Source: an uncultured Coriobacteriaceae bacterium
Lineage (GTDB): Bacteria; Actinomycetota; Coriobacteriia; Coriobacteriales; Coriobacteriaceae
Assembly (NCBI GenBank): GCA_949298635.1
Contig: CASFXG010000001.1
Span: forward strand, 1-64,000
Direction: 5' to 3'
DNA: 64,000 nt
The notes under the pieces are model-generated. The model ran no database searches. It was not told where the DNA came from and saw only the letters and a list, made by a program, of their open reading frames with translations. Below are positions 54,305 through 63,943 of this stretch, one piece after another (position 1 is the first letter of the stretch; the number at the start of each line of letters is the position of its first letter). A program made the translations under genes and the position numbers.

Positions 54305-56110
54305 CTAGTCCTCGACCTTCAAGATGGCAAGGAAGGCTTCCTGGGGCACCTCGACCGAACCGATGGCCTTCATGCGCTTCTTGCCCTCTTTTTGCTTCTC
54401 CAAGAGCTTTCGCTTACGTGAGATGTCGCCGCCGTAGCACTTGGCGAGTACGTCCTTACGCACGGCCTTCACCGTGGAGCGCGCGATGATCTTGTTGCCG
54501 ATCGCGCCCTGGATGGGCACCTCGAACTGCTGGCGCGGGATGATCTCCTTGAGCTTGTCGCAGAGGCCGCGCGCGAGCGGGTACGCCTTGTCCTTGTGTA
54601 CGATGAAACTGAGCGCGTCGACTTCGTCGCCCGATAGCAAGATATCGAGCTTCACGAGTTCGCTCGCGCGGTAGTCGGCAAACTCGTAATCGAGCGAGGC
54701 GTATCCCTTCGTGCGGCTCTTGAGCTGGTCGAAGAAGTCGAGAATGAGCTCGGCGAGCGGAATGTCGAAGCGCATCTCCACCGACTTCTGGGAGAGATGG
54801 ATCATGTCGGTCATGATGCCACGGTGCTCGATACCGAGCTGCATCACCGCACCCGTGTACTCAGGCGGCACGATGACCTTTGCTTTGAGGTAGGGCTCCT
54901 CGATGTGGTCGATGCGCGTCACGTCGGGCAGGTCTTGGGGGCTGCGCACCTCGAGCATGGTGCCGTCCGTCTTGTAGACGTGGTAGTCAACGCTCGGACT
55001 CGTGGCTATGAGGTCGAGGTCGAATTCGCGCTCGAGGCGCTCCTTCACGACCTCCATATGCAGCAAACCGAGGAAGCCGACGCGGAAGCCGAAGCCGAGC
55101 GCGACGGAGGTCTCAGGCGTCCAGATGAGCGACGGGTCGTTCACATGGAGCTTCTCAAGCGCGTCGCGCAGGTTCTCGTAATCCTTGTTGTCGATGGGAA
55201 AGATGCCGGTATAGACCATGGGCTTCGCCTCGCGATACCCGGGAAGGGGCTCCGCGCAGGGGCGGTCACGATACGTAAGGGTTTCACCCACGTGGACCGC
55301 TTCGGGATCTTTGAGACCGGTGACGACGAATCCAACCTCGCCCACGGTGAGGGCGTCGACGGGCGTCTCCGCGGGGCGCTTTACACCCACCCCATCGACA
55401 AGGAAGCTGTGTCCCGTCTGCATCATAGTGAGCTGCATGCCGGCGCGGATCTCGCCGTCGAAGATGCGCACCGTGGCGACGACGCCGCGATATTCGTCGA
55501 AATACGAGTCGAGGATGAGCGCTTTGAGCGGCGCCTTGACGTCTCCTTCGGGGGCTGACACCAAAAAGACAATCGCCTCGAGCAAGTCATGGATGCCCTC
55601 GCCCGTCTTGCCCGAGACGCACACGGCGTCGTCGGCGGGAATCGCAAGTTCGTCCTCGATCTCGAGCTTGACCTCGTCGGGGTGCGCGGAGGGTAGGTCG
55701 ATCTTGTTGATCGCGGGCACGATGTCGAGGTTCGCGTTCATGGCGAGGTTCGCATTTGAGACGGTTTGCGCCTCGACGCCCTGCGTGGCGTCGACCACGA
55801 GCACGGCGCCCTCACACGCGGCGAGCGAGCGCGATACCTCGTAGGTGAAGTCGACGTGACCGGGGGTATCGATGAGGTTGAACTGGTAGGTCTCGCCGTC
55901 GTCGGCCGTGTACATGACGCGCACGGCGTTCGACTTGATCGTGATGCCGCGCTCGCGCTCGATATCCATGGTGTCGAGCAGCTGCGAGGCCATGTCGCGC
56001 TCCTCGACCGTGTTCGTGAGCTCGAGGATGCGATCGGAGATCGTCGATTTGCCGTGGTCGATATGAGCCACGATGGAGAAGTTTCTGATGTGTGAGGTGT
56101 TGGTGTTCAT
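54305..56110 (-). CDS. lepA: Elongation factor 4
   Basis: Ribosome-associated translational GTPase (601 aa). G motifs [17 protein letters not shown] and NKIDLPSA, then domains shared with EF-G and the LepA-specific C-terminal domain ([24 protein letters not shown]). Confidence 0.97.
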   Translation of the reverse strand: MNTNTSHIRNFSIVAHIDHGKSTISDRILELTNTVEERDMASQLLDTMDIERERGITIKSNAVRVMYTADDGETYQFNLIDTPGHVDFTYEVSRSLAACEGAVLVVDATQGVEAQTVSNANLAMNANLDIVPAINKIDLPSAHPDEVKLEIEDELAIPADDAVCVSGKTGEGIHDLLEAIVFLVSAPEGDVKAPLKALILDSYFDEYRGVVATVRIFDGEIRAGMQLTMMQTGHSFLVDGVGVKRPAETPVDALTVGEVGFVVTGLKDPEAVHVGETLTYRDRPCAEPLPGYREAKPMVYTGIFPIDNKDYENLRDALEKLHVNDPSLIWTPETSVALGFGFRVGFLGLLHMEVVKERLEREFDLDLIATSPSVDYHVYKTDGTMLEVRSPQDLPDVTRIDHIEEPYLKAKVIVPPEYTGAVMQLGIEHRGIMTDMIHLSQKSVEMRFDIPLAELILDFFDQLKSRTKGYASLDYEFADYRASELVKLDILLSGDEVDALSFIVHKDKAYPLARGLCDKLKEIIPRQQFEVPIQGAIGNKIIARSTVKAVRKDVLAKCYGGDISRKRKLLEKQKEGKKRMKAIGSVEVPQEAFLAILKVED

Positions 56111-56156
56111 GGGGGTTATTGTACTTGATTAGGCGGGAGGATGCGAGGGGCGTTGG

Positions 56157-56281
56157 GCGCTCGGGGCGGGTTGCGGGCTTCCCTCACTGCTCGGACAGTC
56201 CTGCTCACGACGGAGGCGCCACTGGCGCCTCCTGTTCGCGCGGAACTCGCGTGAGGGAATCCCGCAACTCGCCCCGAGCGC
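56157..56281. repeat. 125-bp nested hairpin between lepA and rpsT
   Basis: Outer arms 56157-56187 and 56251-56281 pair over 31 bases with two mismatches (GCGCTCGGGGCG and CGCCCCGAGCGC at the base). The 63-base interior holds a second perfect hairpin GGAGGCGCC-ACT-GGCGCCTCC (56212-56232). No open reading frame or T run is linked to it. The 56111-56410 gap otherwise holds the rpsT terminator. Confidence 0.88.
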
Positions 56282-56346
56282 GTGCATGGTGCCTCACACA
56301 CCACAAATGGGGGGGCGGGATGGATGTTGAGCGGGTGACGAACCTG

Positions 56347-56384
56347 AAAGCGGGGATTCCATCATTCGATGGAATCCCCGCTTT
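56347..56384 (-). terminator. Terminator after rpsT
   Basis: A 17-base perfect stem (AAAGCGGGGATTCCATC with its complement) and 4-base loop, ending in TTT on either strand, 27 bases past the rpsT stop. Confidence 0.8.
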
Positions 56385-56410
56385 GGGTATCGTGCTTGTA
56401 GAGGCTTACG

Positions 56411-56674
56411 CTAGTTCAGGGTGTTCACGAGCTTCTGGACACCTGACTTGCGGTTAGAAGCCTGGTTCTTGTGGATGATGCCCTTGGCAGCAGCCTGATC
56501 GAGGCGCTTGTAGGCGCGGCTGGCGGCAGCCTGCGCGGCCTGGGCGTCGCCCTGCTCAACAGCCTCATGAACGTGCTTGACGAGCGTCTTGAGCTCGGAG
56601 CGCACGGCGCGGTTGCGCACGCGGGCCTTCTCAGCGGTGCGGATACGCTTCTTCTGCGATTTGATGTTAGCCAC
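56411..56674 (-). CDS. rpsT: 30S ribosomal protein S20
   Basis: 87-aa helical, basic ribosomal protein. N-terminal MANIKSQKKRIRTAEKARVRN and C-terminal AAKGIIHKNQASNRKSG are typical. Monocistronic, with its own terminator. Confidence 0.97.
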   Translation of the reverse strand: MANIKSQKKRIRTAEKARVRNRAVRSELKTLVKHVHEAVEQGDAQAAQAAASRAYKRLDQAAAKGIIHKNQASNRKSGVQKLVNTLN

Positions 56675-56843
56675 TTGCAGAGTTCCTTTCGAATTTCCTA
56701 GATATCGTCGCTATATGATCAGGCCTCTGAGACACGATTGAGGTCACAAGCAGGTAGTGTACCACGACGGCGCAGGTAGGTGAAGTGGTGATGCTGTGAA
56801 ATTATACAGCGCTCTGCATTGCGGTCCATACGCGAAGCAGACG

Positions 56844-57818
56844 CTACGAAGCGCGGGACGGCCTCCGTGCGATGGAGACGAACCATGTGGTGAACGCAAT
56901 CTCGGAATCTCTCGAGCCCTTGAGTGCGCACTCCGTTTCGACCGCGCCGCGCAGAGCATCCACGAGCTCGTCCATCGTAAACAGGCGCGACCACCGCACA
57001 TGGTTCTTTACCTGCCAATCCTTCACGCCAAGCGTTGAGGCGAGCTCGCGCGCCTGGCCACGTTCGTCGAGCGCCTTCGCGACGATGAGCTCGCGCACGC
57101 GCGTGAGCAACAGCGAGAGGAGGCGAACCTCACTCTTAGGCGGCAGCAGACGATAGAGCTCGAGGGCGCGACCGACGTCGCGAGCGCTCACCGCATCGAG
57201 GAAATCCCACGGTTTGATCTCTGCCGTGCGAACGACATAGCGTTCAACGTCTGCAAGCTCGATGTTGGACGACCCGATCATGGCAGCAAGCTTCTTGAGC
57301 TGGGTATCGAGCATACGCGTGGACTCACCCGCACGCGCAACGAGCTCCTCGGCAGCCGCACTCGAGATGGAGACGCCGTGCCTGCTCGCCATACCCTGCA
57401 CGTACGCTGGAAGCTCCCAGTGCTTCTTTGCGGAACAGTCAATGACCGCCTTCGCATCGATCTTCGCGACGGCCTTGTAGAGCCGCGTGTTCTTCGCAAG
57501 CGCATCGGCAACGATGAGGCACACGGTATCCGGCGACGGCTCCGTGAGATAAGAAACGAGCGCTTCGCTCATCGCTTTCACGAGATGGTCGCAGCCTCGC
57601 AAGATCACGAGCCTGAAGTCCGAGCCCATGGGAAACGTGCAGAGCGAGGCGATAATCTCGTCCGGCTCCTGCGGTTTGGTCATGTCGCGGTCGTCGAGGT
57701 TGAAGGTCGCCATGCCGCTCGCTTCGAGCCGAGACACCAGACGGTCTATCGCGGCATCGCGTTTGACCTCGTCGGGGCCGACGAGGAGATATGCTGGCAG
57801 CAGCTTGGCAGACGCCAT
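56844..57818 (-). CDS. holA: DNA polymerase III subunit delta
   Basis: Clamp-loader delta subunit (324 aa): LLVGPDEVKRDAAIDRL at the N-terminus, an AAA+-like middle without a functional P-loop, and a helical C-terminal collar domain. ATG 57818 follows AAAGGAG; a frame extension to 57911 overlaps comEC and is rejected. comEC-holA-rpsT order is conserved. Confidence 0.93.
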   Translation of the reverse strand: MASAKLLPAYLLVGPDEVKRDAAIDRLVSRLEASGMATFNLDDRDMTKPQEPDEIIASLCTFPMGSDFRLVILRGCDHLVKAMSEALVSYLTEPSPDTVCLIVADALAKNTRLYKAVAKIDAKAVIDCSAKKHWELPAYVQGMASRHGVSISSAAAEELVARAGESTRMLDTQLKKLAAMIGSSNIELADVERYVVRTAEIKPWDFLDAVSARDVGRALELYRLLPPKSEVRLLSLLLTRVRELIVAKALDERGQARELASTLGVKDWQVKNHVRWSRLFTMDELVDALRGAVETECALKGSRDSEIAFTTWFVSIARRPSRAS

Positions 57819-57879
57819 GGTAGGCTCCTTTAGCGAATAAAGGGCGCGCGGTCCGCGTCCCGACGACCCCATCACTCTA

Positions 57880-60324
57880 TCACGCCGCCCGGCCATACGA
57901 GACCGAGACACCCCCTCCCGCTGGCGAAACCCTCACATCGCCAACGTCCTTCGTGCTGACGACCTGCGTCCCATGCTCTTCAAGCACTTCAAGGCAGGCA
58001 TCGGCCGGGTGACCGTAGCGGTTGCCCTCCCCTGCACTCGCTACCGCGATAAGAGGGTCAAGCGTTTCGAGTACATCGGCGTCGACGGACTCGGCAGATC
58101 CGTGGTGCCCAAGCTTGAGCACATCCACCTCTCCCACCGCATCCACATAGGCATGCTCCTCATCGACCTCGGTATCGCCCGTGAGCAGAACGCTCATCGA
58201 AGCGCCCGAACCTTCATATGCGACGCCAATCGCGAGGGAGTCCTCGTTGTCGAGACCGTCGACTTCCGCACATGGCCATACGACACGGCAGCGAAACCTT
58301 CCCACCCTGATGCTGTCTCCTGCCAAGACGCTTTCAACCTTCGGTAGATTGAGCGAAGCGACGTTTTGCGGCGCATGCGCGGCGGCACCTTCGGCAACAA
58401 TGAGGCGCTCAACCCCCACCGTATCGAGCACCGCATCGAGACCGCCACAGTGATCGCTGTCCCAATGCGTGATAAGAACGGCATCGAGATGAAGGACGTT
58501 ATTCCTTACAAGCGCCGTAGCCACCGCGTCGTCAACCCCGGCATCGACGAGCACGGCACTCGATCCATCCCTAATGAGTATTGAATCCGCTTGACCGACA
58601 TCCAAGATGATAACTTCCGGAGGCGCGAGGTAGCGCCAACGTACTTGGTGGCCGAATGCAATGAGCGCACACGCACAGAAGGCAAAGGCGAGATGCGCAC
58701 CCCTAATGCTCATCCAGGCGATATACACGAGGGTCGCAAGCCCATAGAGAAACGCGGCAGCACCGCTGCCCAGCACCATTGCAATGGAAGCATGCGGCAC
58801 GGCAGAGAGCGCCGACGCGCAAAAAATGGAAACGCGCGCCAGGGCGAGCGCCGGGACGAGCACGGCGGAGAACCACGGCGCAAACATGCAGACCAGCGCC
58901 GTCACAAGACCGATTACAAGGAGCACCGACATGATCGGACCCAGCACGACGTTTGCCACGGGCGCGATAAGCGAGCAGGTGCCAAACACGGGAACGGTTA
59001 TGGGAAGCGTCGCCCACTGCGCGCAGAGCGTGAGCGCAAGCGCCTCCGCAAGTGCCCGCGGAACACCCAGACGGCGCAGGTAGAACGTGAAGTAGCTACC
59101 GAACACCTGGATGAACAGGACGCTCGCCGCAGAAAGCTGGAATCCAAGGTCGAACACGATGCCCGCATCGAGCACAACGAGTATGAGCGCGCTCACGGCG
59201 AGGGCGGATAAGCCATGCGACCTCCTACCGCCGAGCCCCGCAAGCATGGAGCAGGCCACCATGATGAAGGAACGGACCGCCGAGGCGGCGCCTCCCGTGA
59301 AGAGCACGTACGCACCCATGACAGCCGTTAACAGGGCGAATCTGAGCAAGCGCTTCAGGCCGATCGATCTCACAGAAACCTCTACGAGCGCAGCCACAAG
59401 CGCAAGATGGCTTCCCGAAACAGCGATGAGATGCGACGTCCCCGTTTGCGCAAACGCGTCGGACGCCAAGGATGCGTTGAGTTCTGTCGTGCGACCGCAC
59501 ACGATTCCTGCAAGGAGTGCGCGATCCTCCCCTTGTGCAGGATCGATTGCTGCAAGCACACGGGCGCGCGTCGCGTCGACAAGGGTATGCACCCGCGACC
59601 GCTCAACGATGGATACGACGCGAACACTCGCGACCTCGCCGCCCGTATATGACGACCTGCCCCAGGAATCTGCCGCAAGCGCATCGATGCGACCCACGCA
59701 TGAGATGCTCGTACCTGCAGGAAGTTCCTCATCACAAGAGAGTTCGACCGTTCCCACGCGCGCACCCTCGAGGTAGGCATAGGCTTGATGCCGATACGTC
59801 CACGAAGTTTCCCGTGCGTCTCCAACGATGCGAAACTCGAAACTGCTCGCAGGATTCGTCAGCAGCTTTGCGGTCGAAGCGCTTCTGCTTAAACAACCGA
59901 CAGCACCCGAAAGCGCACCGATTACGCAGCCAATGCCGACCCAGCCGAGAACACGGGACATTCGCTCACACCTTGAGTTGTCGGATGGGATGAGCGATGT
60001 GCATAGCCTCTCTACGAAAGATGGTAACGAGCTATCCCGAACATCTGCGGCATCGGTAGCCGCCCCATCCCGCCGGCGGTGATACGCCCGCAGCACAGCC
60101 GCCATGAGCAGAACGAGGCCCAGCAACGAACACATCGCGGCACACAAGCCCGCCGAGAACGTATCATCTAAAGAAGTTGCTGCTTCGCTCGCCCATGTGC
60201 GAGCATACTCCCACCAGCCACATTCCAAGACCGCCGCCGTGCACGCGAGCGCACTCACCGCAGCCCCCATAGCAGGCGGGATATACGGCCGCGGGGGTGC
60301 CTCGAGCTCGTATCTCCCCTTCAT
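57880..60324 (-). CDS. comEC: DNA internalisation competence protein ComEC/Rec2
   Basis: 814 aa. N-terminal membrane helices and OB-like region, a competence channel domain with many helices (about 300-560), and a C-terminal metallo-beta-lactamase domain with THWDSDHCGG. It moves single-stranded DNA through the membrane during natural transformation. Starts on the comEA stop (ATGA). Confidence 0.94.
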   Translation of the reverse strand: MKGRYELEAPPRPYIPPAMGAAVSALACTAAVLECGWWEYARTWASEAATSLDDTFSAGLCAAMCSLLGLVLLMAAVLRAYHRRRDGAATDAADVRDSSLPSFVERLCTSLIPSDNSRCERMSRVLGWVGIGCVIGALSGAVGCLSRSASTAKLLTNPASSFEFRIVGDARETSWTYRHQAYAYLEGARVGTVELSCDEELPAGTSISCVGRIDALAADSWGRSSYTGGEVASVRVVSIVERSRVHTLVDATRARVLAAIDPAQGEDRALLAGIVCGRTTELNASLASDAFAQTGTSHLIAVSGSHLALVAALVEVSVRSIGLKRLLRFALLTAVMGAYVLFTGGAASAVRSFIMVACSMLAGLGGRRSHGLSALAVSALILVVLDAGIVFDLGFQLSAASVLFIQVFGSYFTFYLRRLGVPRALAEALALTLCAQWATLPITVPVFGTCSLIAPVANVVLGPIMSVLLVIGLVTALVCMFAPWFSAVLVPALALARVSIFCASALSAVPHASIAMVLGSGAAAFLYGLATLVYIAWMSIRGAHLAFAFCACALIAFGHQVRWRYLAPPEVIILDVGQADSILIRDGSSAVLVDAGVDDAVATALVRNNVLHLDAVLITHWDSDHCGGLDAVLDTVGVERLIVAEGAAAHAPQNVASLNLPKVESVLAGDSIRVGRFRCRVVWPCAEVDGLDNEDSLAIGVAYEGSGASMSVLLTGDTEVDEEHAYVDAVGEVDVLKLGHHGSAESVDADVLETLDPLIAVASAGEGNRYGHPADACLEVLEEHGTQVVSTKDVGDVRVSPAGGGVSVSYGRAA

Positions 60325-61037
60325 ATGCAGATCGAGCCCTTCAGCTTCTCGTACTTCTTCTCCCCGATTCCCGATACACGCATGATGTCTTCCGCGGAGG
60401 CGAAAGGACCGTTTGCCTCACGGTCGTCGATGATTGCCTGTGCCGTGGCAGGCCCCACCCCGGGAAGGGCGTCGAGCTCATCGAGCGTCGCGGTGTTGAT
60501 ATTCACGAGCGCCGTTGTCGTCTGGCCTGCACCCTGCGTGCGGGAATCTGCAGATGTACCCGCCAACTCCACTTCGCCCTCTTTGGGTACGTAGACTTTT
60601 TGACCATCTTGAAGAAGCTGTGCCTGGTTCAACGTGGTGCAGTCGGCGTCGGGTGCGAGGCCCCCGGCCGCCTCTATGGCATCGGTGACGCGTGAGCCCG
60701 CGTCGAGCTCGACCACCCCGGGCTCGACCACCGCGCCGCCCACATCAACCACGACGGTTTCGATCTCATCACCTTCGACGGCTGCATCCGTGTCAGCCTC
60801 TTCGCCCTCCTGAACCGCACCTTCGCCCTTGTCCTCTACGCGTCGCGCCTCGGTCGCCGCCGCACGCTCGATGAGGATGGGCTCCCGGAAGGCACCCATC
60901 ACGCCGAGCGAGAGCGCGGCCACGACGCCGAGCAGTAAGCATCCGAGCGCTATGCGTACGCCCGTGCCCGCCTTGGCAAGTTCGCGAATTCGTCTCGCGA
61001 CGCGCGCAGTACCGTGTTCACATTGAAGCTGAGCCAT
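60321..61037 (-). CDS. comEA: Competence DNA-binding protein ComEA
   Basis: 238 aa. A membrane anchor near residues 27-48, an acidic linker, an SLBB domain (about 94-153, VDVGGAVVEPGVVELDAGSR) and a C-terminal helix-hairpin-helix pair (LVNINTATLDELDALPGVGPATAQAII) that binds double-stranded DNA outside the membrane. The ribosome site lies in a hairpin loop next to the ATG. Confidence 0.94.
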   Translation of the reverse strand: MAQLQCEHGTARVARRIRELAKAGTGVRIALGCLLLGVVAALSLGVMGAFREPILIERAAATEARRVEDKGEGAVQEGEEADTDAAVEGDEIETVVVDVGGAVVEPGVVELDAGSRVTDAIEAAGGLAPDADCTTLNQAQLLQDGQKVYVPKEGEVELAGTSADSRTQGAGQTTTALVNINTATLDELDALPGVGPATAQAIIDDREANGPFASAEDIMRVSGIGEKKYEKLKGSICI

Positions 61038-61061
61038 GATGCACCACCTCTTGGTTGCATC
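61038..61061 (-). promoter_or_regulatory. Hairpin holding the comEA ribosome-binding site
   Basis: On the minus strand GATGCA-A-CC pairs with GGTGCATC; the loop AAGAGGT is the only plausible Shine-Dalgarno sequence, and the stem ends at the ATG. Translation might be controlled by opening this hairpin. Confidence 0.5.
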
Positions 61062-61251
61062 ATCCTATGGCTCGACGCCCCTGCCGCGTGGATTCTCAAG
61101 TTTTCGCCCGTGACCTTGCAGAAACCTTGCCATAATCTGTTCTGCATGGCACACAACAGCAACGCAGCCTGTCAATAGGCCATATAGCTGCGTAAAAGCG
61201 CTGCTAAAGTCCTTAATGCAAACAGCTCCAACGCGCAGGATTTCGTGCATG

Positions 61252-61304
61252 AAAAAACGCCCGGCGCATCATAGGCATAAGCCGATGCGCCGGGCGTTAA
61301 AAAA
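61252..61304 (-). terminator. Strong terminator after thiI
   Basis: 15-base perfect stem (61256-61270 with 61284-61298, CGCCCGGCGCATC core), A run before and after, so it can act in both directions. Confidence 0.93.
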
Positions 61305-61315
61305 CCGTTGATGAG

Positions 61316-62548
61316 CTATCGAACACGCGGTGCGAGTTCGTCGTGACGCTCGCGGACGGAACGCCCCGGGCGATACGAGGAACTCGAAAAATCGATGTAC
61401 TCGACGTTTTGGACGAGCTCTTCGATCATCGCGTCATGATCGAACGCGTCCCAAGCTTCATGGACCGCATCAAGACGCGCATGCGTCTCGGGCGCGCGCG
61501 GCATGAACAGCGTGCAGCAGTCCGGTGCCGTCTCACACGAGATGTCGTAGGTCCCGATCTCGTGCGCTCGCTCGATGATCTCCTGCTTGTCTGAGCCGAT
61601 GAGCGGTCGCAAGACCGGCAGCGTCACCATCTCGTTCACCGCCGCGATGTTCTCAAGCGTCTGGGAGGCCACCTGGCCGAGCGACTCGCCCGTCACAATC
61701 GCTTTCGCCCCTTCAAGGCGCGCGATGCGTTCGGCCACGGCATACATGACCCGACGGTACATGATTACGCGCAGGCTCGTGGGGCACGCGAGCGCGATCT
61801 GGCGCTGTGCTTCGCCAAACGGCACGACGTACAGGCGGCCGATCTGGATGGCGGGAGCAAAAGCGCGGATGATGTCCTGGCAGAGATATTCGCTCGTATC
61901 GGCCGTCTGAGGGCGACCGGAGAAATGCACCGGCACGCAGACGGCACCGCGTCGTGCGATAAGCCAGGTGGCGACCGGCGAATCAATGCCGGAAGAAAGG
62001 AGCGTCACGACCTTGCCGGCGCTGCCGACGGGAAGCCCGCCCACGCCGCGCTCGGATCGGGCGTACACGTACACGCTTCCTTGGACCACGAGCACGTGCA
62101 CCGTGGCGTCGGGCGCTTTCATCTGGACGTGCTTTTCGGGATACGCCTCGCAGAGCGCCTCGCCCACCTGGGCGTTGAGCTCAAGCGAACCGAGCGGGTA
62201 ATCGGTGTTCGACCGCTTCGCGGCTACCTTGAAACTCTCGAACTCCCCCACCTCGCCAAGCGCACGAATCGCCGCACGGCAATACTCCTTGGGGTCGCGG
62301 TTCGTGTGGAACGCAAGCGACACGCGCGCCACACCGGGTACGCGCCGGATGATGGGAAATGCTTGCTCCGCGTCTCCAGGCTCGGAGAACGTCACGAGGA
62401 TATGTCCTGAGATGCGGGCACACGTCGCCACGGAAAAGGCGGCACAGGCCGCCTTGATAGTATCGATGAGAATGTGCTCGAAATGCGCACGGTTCTTACC
62501 CTTGAGGCCGACCTCGTGGTAATGAACCAGGCAAACGCGACTCGCCAT
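61316..62548 (-). CDS. thiI: tRNA 4-thiouridine synthase ThiI
   Basis: 410 aa: N-terminal ferredoxin-like/THUMP domains and an ATP-pyrophosphatase domain with the PP-loop SSGIDSPVA. It makes s4U8 in tRNA and may serve thiamine synthesis. The C-terminal rhodanese domain of enterobacterial ThiI is absent, as in many Gram-positive bacteria. Sulfur is probably passed from a desulfurase like that at 7645. Confidence 0.95.
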   Translation of the reverse strand: MASRVCLVHYHEVGLKGKNRAHFEHILIDTIKAACAAFSVATCARISGHILVTFSEPGDAEQAFPIIRRVPGVARVSLAFHTNRDPKEYCRAAIRALGEVGEFESFKVAAKRSNTDYPLGSLELNAQVGEALCEAYPEKHVQMKAPDATVHVLVVQGSVYVYARSERGVGGLPVGSAGKVVTLLSSGIDSPVATWLIARRGAVCVPVHFSGRPQTADTSEYLCQDIIRAFAPAIQIGRLYVVPFGEAQRQIALACPTSLRVIMYRRVMYAVAERIARLEGAKAIVTGESLGQVASQTLENIAAVNEMVTLPVLRPLIGSDKQEIIERAHEIGTYDISCETAPDCCTLFMPRAPETHARLDAVHEAWDAFDHDAMIEELVQNVEYIDFSSSSYRPGRSVRERHDELAPRVR

Positions 62549-62551
62549 GCG

Positions 62552-62854
62552 CTAGTCCACAGACCCAGCGGACTCGTAGGTGGTCGGCTGGTGACCGAGC
62601 GCCTGGGAGAACTTCTCGTGGTCGAAGGAGATGTCGCCGTCGACGATCTCCTCCATGGCCATGGAGATGGCGTCCTTGCCGGACAGCGCGATGGTGATGT
62701 CGTCGACATCCTGCACCTTCAGCACGCGCTCGTGCTGGCCGCGGAGCATGTCGTTGATGTCGCAGGCGCGCTTGGACGCGAGCGAAGCCAAGAGGAACCG
62801 GTTGTTATCGGTCTTCTCGAGCAGATCGTCGATATGAGGCTTGATGACAGACAC
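62552..62854 (-). CDS. rpoZ: RNA polymerase omega subunit
   Basis: 100 aa. Core MSVIKPHIDDLLEKTDNNRFLLASLASKRACDIND region with the conserved ASKRARQI-type helix. Third gene of mihF-gmk-rpoZ, a typical actinobacterial order. Stabilises beta-prime. Confidence 0.93.
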   Translation of the reverse strand: MSVIKPHIDDLLEKTDNNRFLLASLASKRACDINDMLRGQHERVLKVQDVDDITIALSGKDAISMAMEEIVDGDISFDHEKFSQALGHQPTTYESAGSVD

Positions 62855-62860
62855 AGGACC

Positions 62861-63430
62861 TCAGTTCCTTTCATAGTTCTCGATAATGCCGATGAGCTGG
62901 GCGACCGCCTCATCGAGGTCGTCGTTGACCACGATCTCGTCGTAGCGATCCTGCAGCGCGAGCTCGCGCCGGGCGTTCGACAGACGGAGCGCTATGGCGT
63001 CTTCCGTTTCCGTGCCACGGTTACGCAGGCGCTCGGCGAGCACCTCGAGCGAAGGCGGCTTGATGAAGATGAGCACCGCTTCGGGCATGCGCTCGCGCAC
63101 CTGCAGAGCGCCTTGGACGTCAATCTCGAGGATGAGCGAGGAACCCTGCGAGAGGTTGCGCTCGACCTCGCTTTTGAGCGTGCCATAGCAATGTCCGTGA
63201 ACGTGCGCCCATTCAACGAACTCATCCGCGTCGACGCGACGCTGGAACTCATCGGGCGTGAGAAAGTAATAGCTCGTGCCGTCCACTTCGCCCTCGCGCG
63301 GTTCCCGCGTGGTAGCGGAAACCGTCAGGCCCAGATTCGGCAGCTCCTCACGCACACGCGCGACGAGCGTGCCTTTTCCGGCACCTGACGGTCCTGAAAC
63401 GACAAAGAGCTTTGACGCCGTATCGCTCAC
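62861..63430 (-). CDS. gmk: Guanylate kinase
   Basis: GMP kinase (189 aa). P-loop GPSGAGKGT, then VSATTREPREGEVDGTSY with GMP-binding residues. GTG start directly follows the mihF stop, so the two are translationally coupled. Confidence 0.96.
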   Translation of the reverse strand: MSDTASKLFVVSGPSGAGKGTLVARVREELPNLGLTVSATTREPREGEVDGTSYYFLTPDEFQRRVDADEFVEWAHVHGHCYGTLKSEVERNLSQGSSLILEIDVQGALQVRERMPEAVLIFIKPPSLEVLAERLRNRGTETEDAIALRLSNARRELALQDRYDEIVVNDDLDEAVAQLIGIIENYERN

Positions 63431-63739
63431 TTACTTGGTGAGGGCAGCGAGGAGCTGCTCACGCTGGCGAACGCCGAGACCCTGGACACGACGGGTAGCA
63501 GAGATCTCGAGCTCGTCCATGATCTTGGCGGCCTTGGCCTTGCCATAACCGGGGAGCGACTCGATGAGGGTCGAGACCTTCATGCGGGACGCGATGGGAT
63601 CGTCGGAGTTGAGGACGGACTCGAGGGAGACCTCACCCTTCTTGATCTTCTCACGAAGCTCGGCACGGGCGTGGCGGGCTGCGGCGGCCTTCTCGAGAGC
63701 GGCCTTGCGCTGCTCATCGGTGAGCTGGGGAAGCGCCAT
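63431..63739 (-). CDS. mihF: Actinobacterial integration host factor
   Basis: 102-aa nucleoid-associated protein found in Actinobacteria and unrelated to proteobacterial IHF. S13-like H2TH region (MKVSTLIESLPGYGKAKAAKIMDEL) for DNA binding. Ribosome site AGGAGGT. Its presence upstream of gmk is good taxonomic evidence. Confidence 0.95.
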   Translation of the reverse strand: MALPQLTDEQRKAALEKAAAARHARAELREKIKKGEVSLESVLNSDDPIASRMKVSTLIESLPGYGKAKAAKIMDELEISATRRVQGLGVRQREQLLAALTK

Positions 63740-63943
63740 TAGAACCTCCTACTTTCAAGGTTTATACAAACAAAACTACTGGTTACACGCCTAGCAAAAG
63801 CACTTTTGGCAGGCAACCAACGTGATACGTTAAAGGATAGAGCCTCAAAGTTCAAGAGCATCAAGGGAATCTTCAAGGTCACAACCTGCATATTCACAGA
63901 ACGACCGCGAAGAAACTGCAGGATAGAGCTTGCGCGACCCGAC

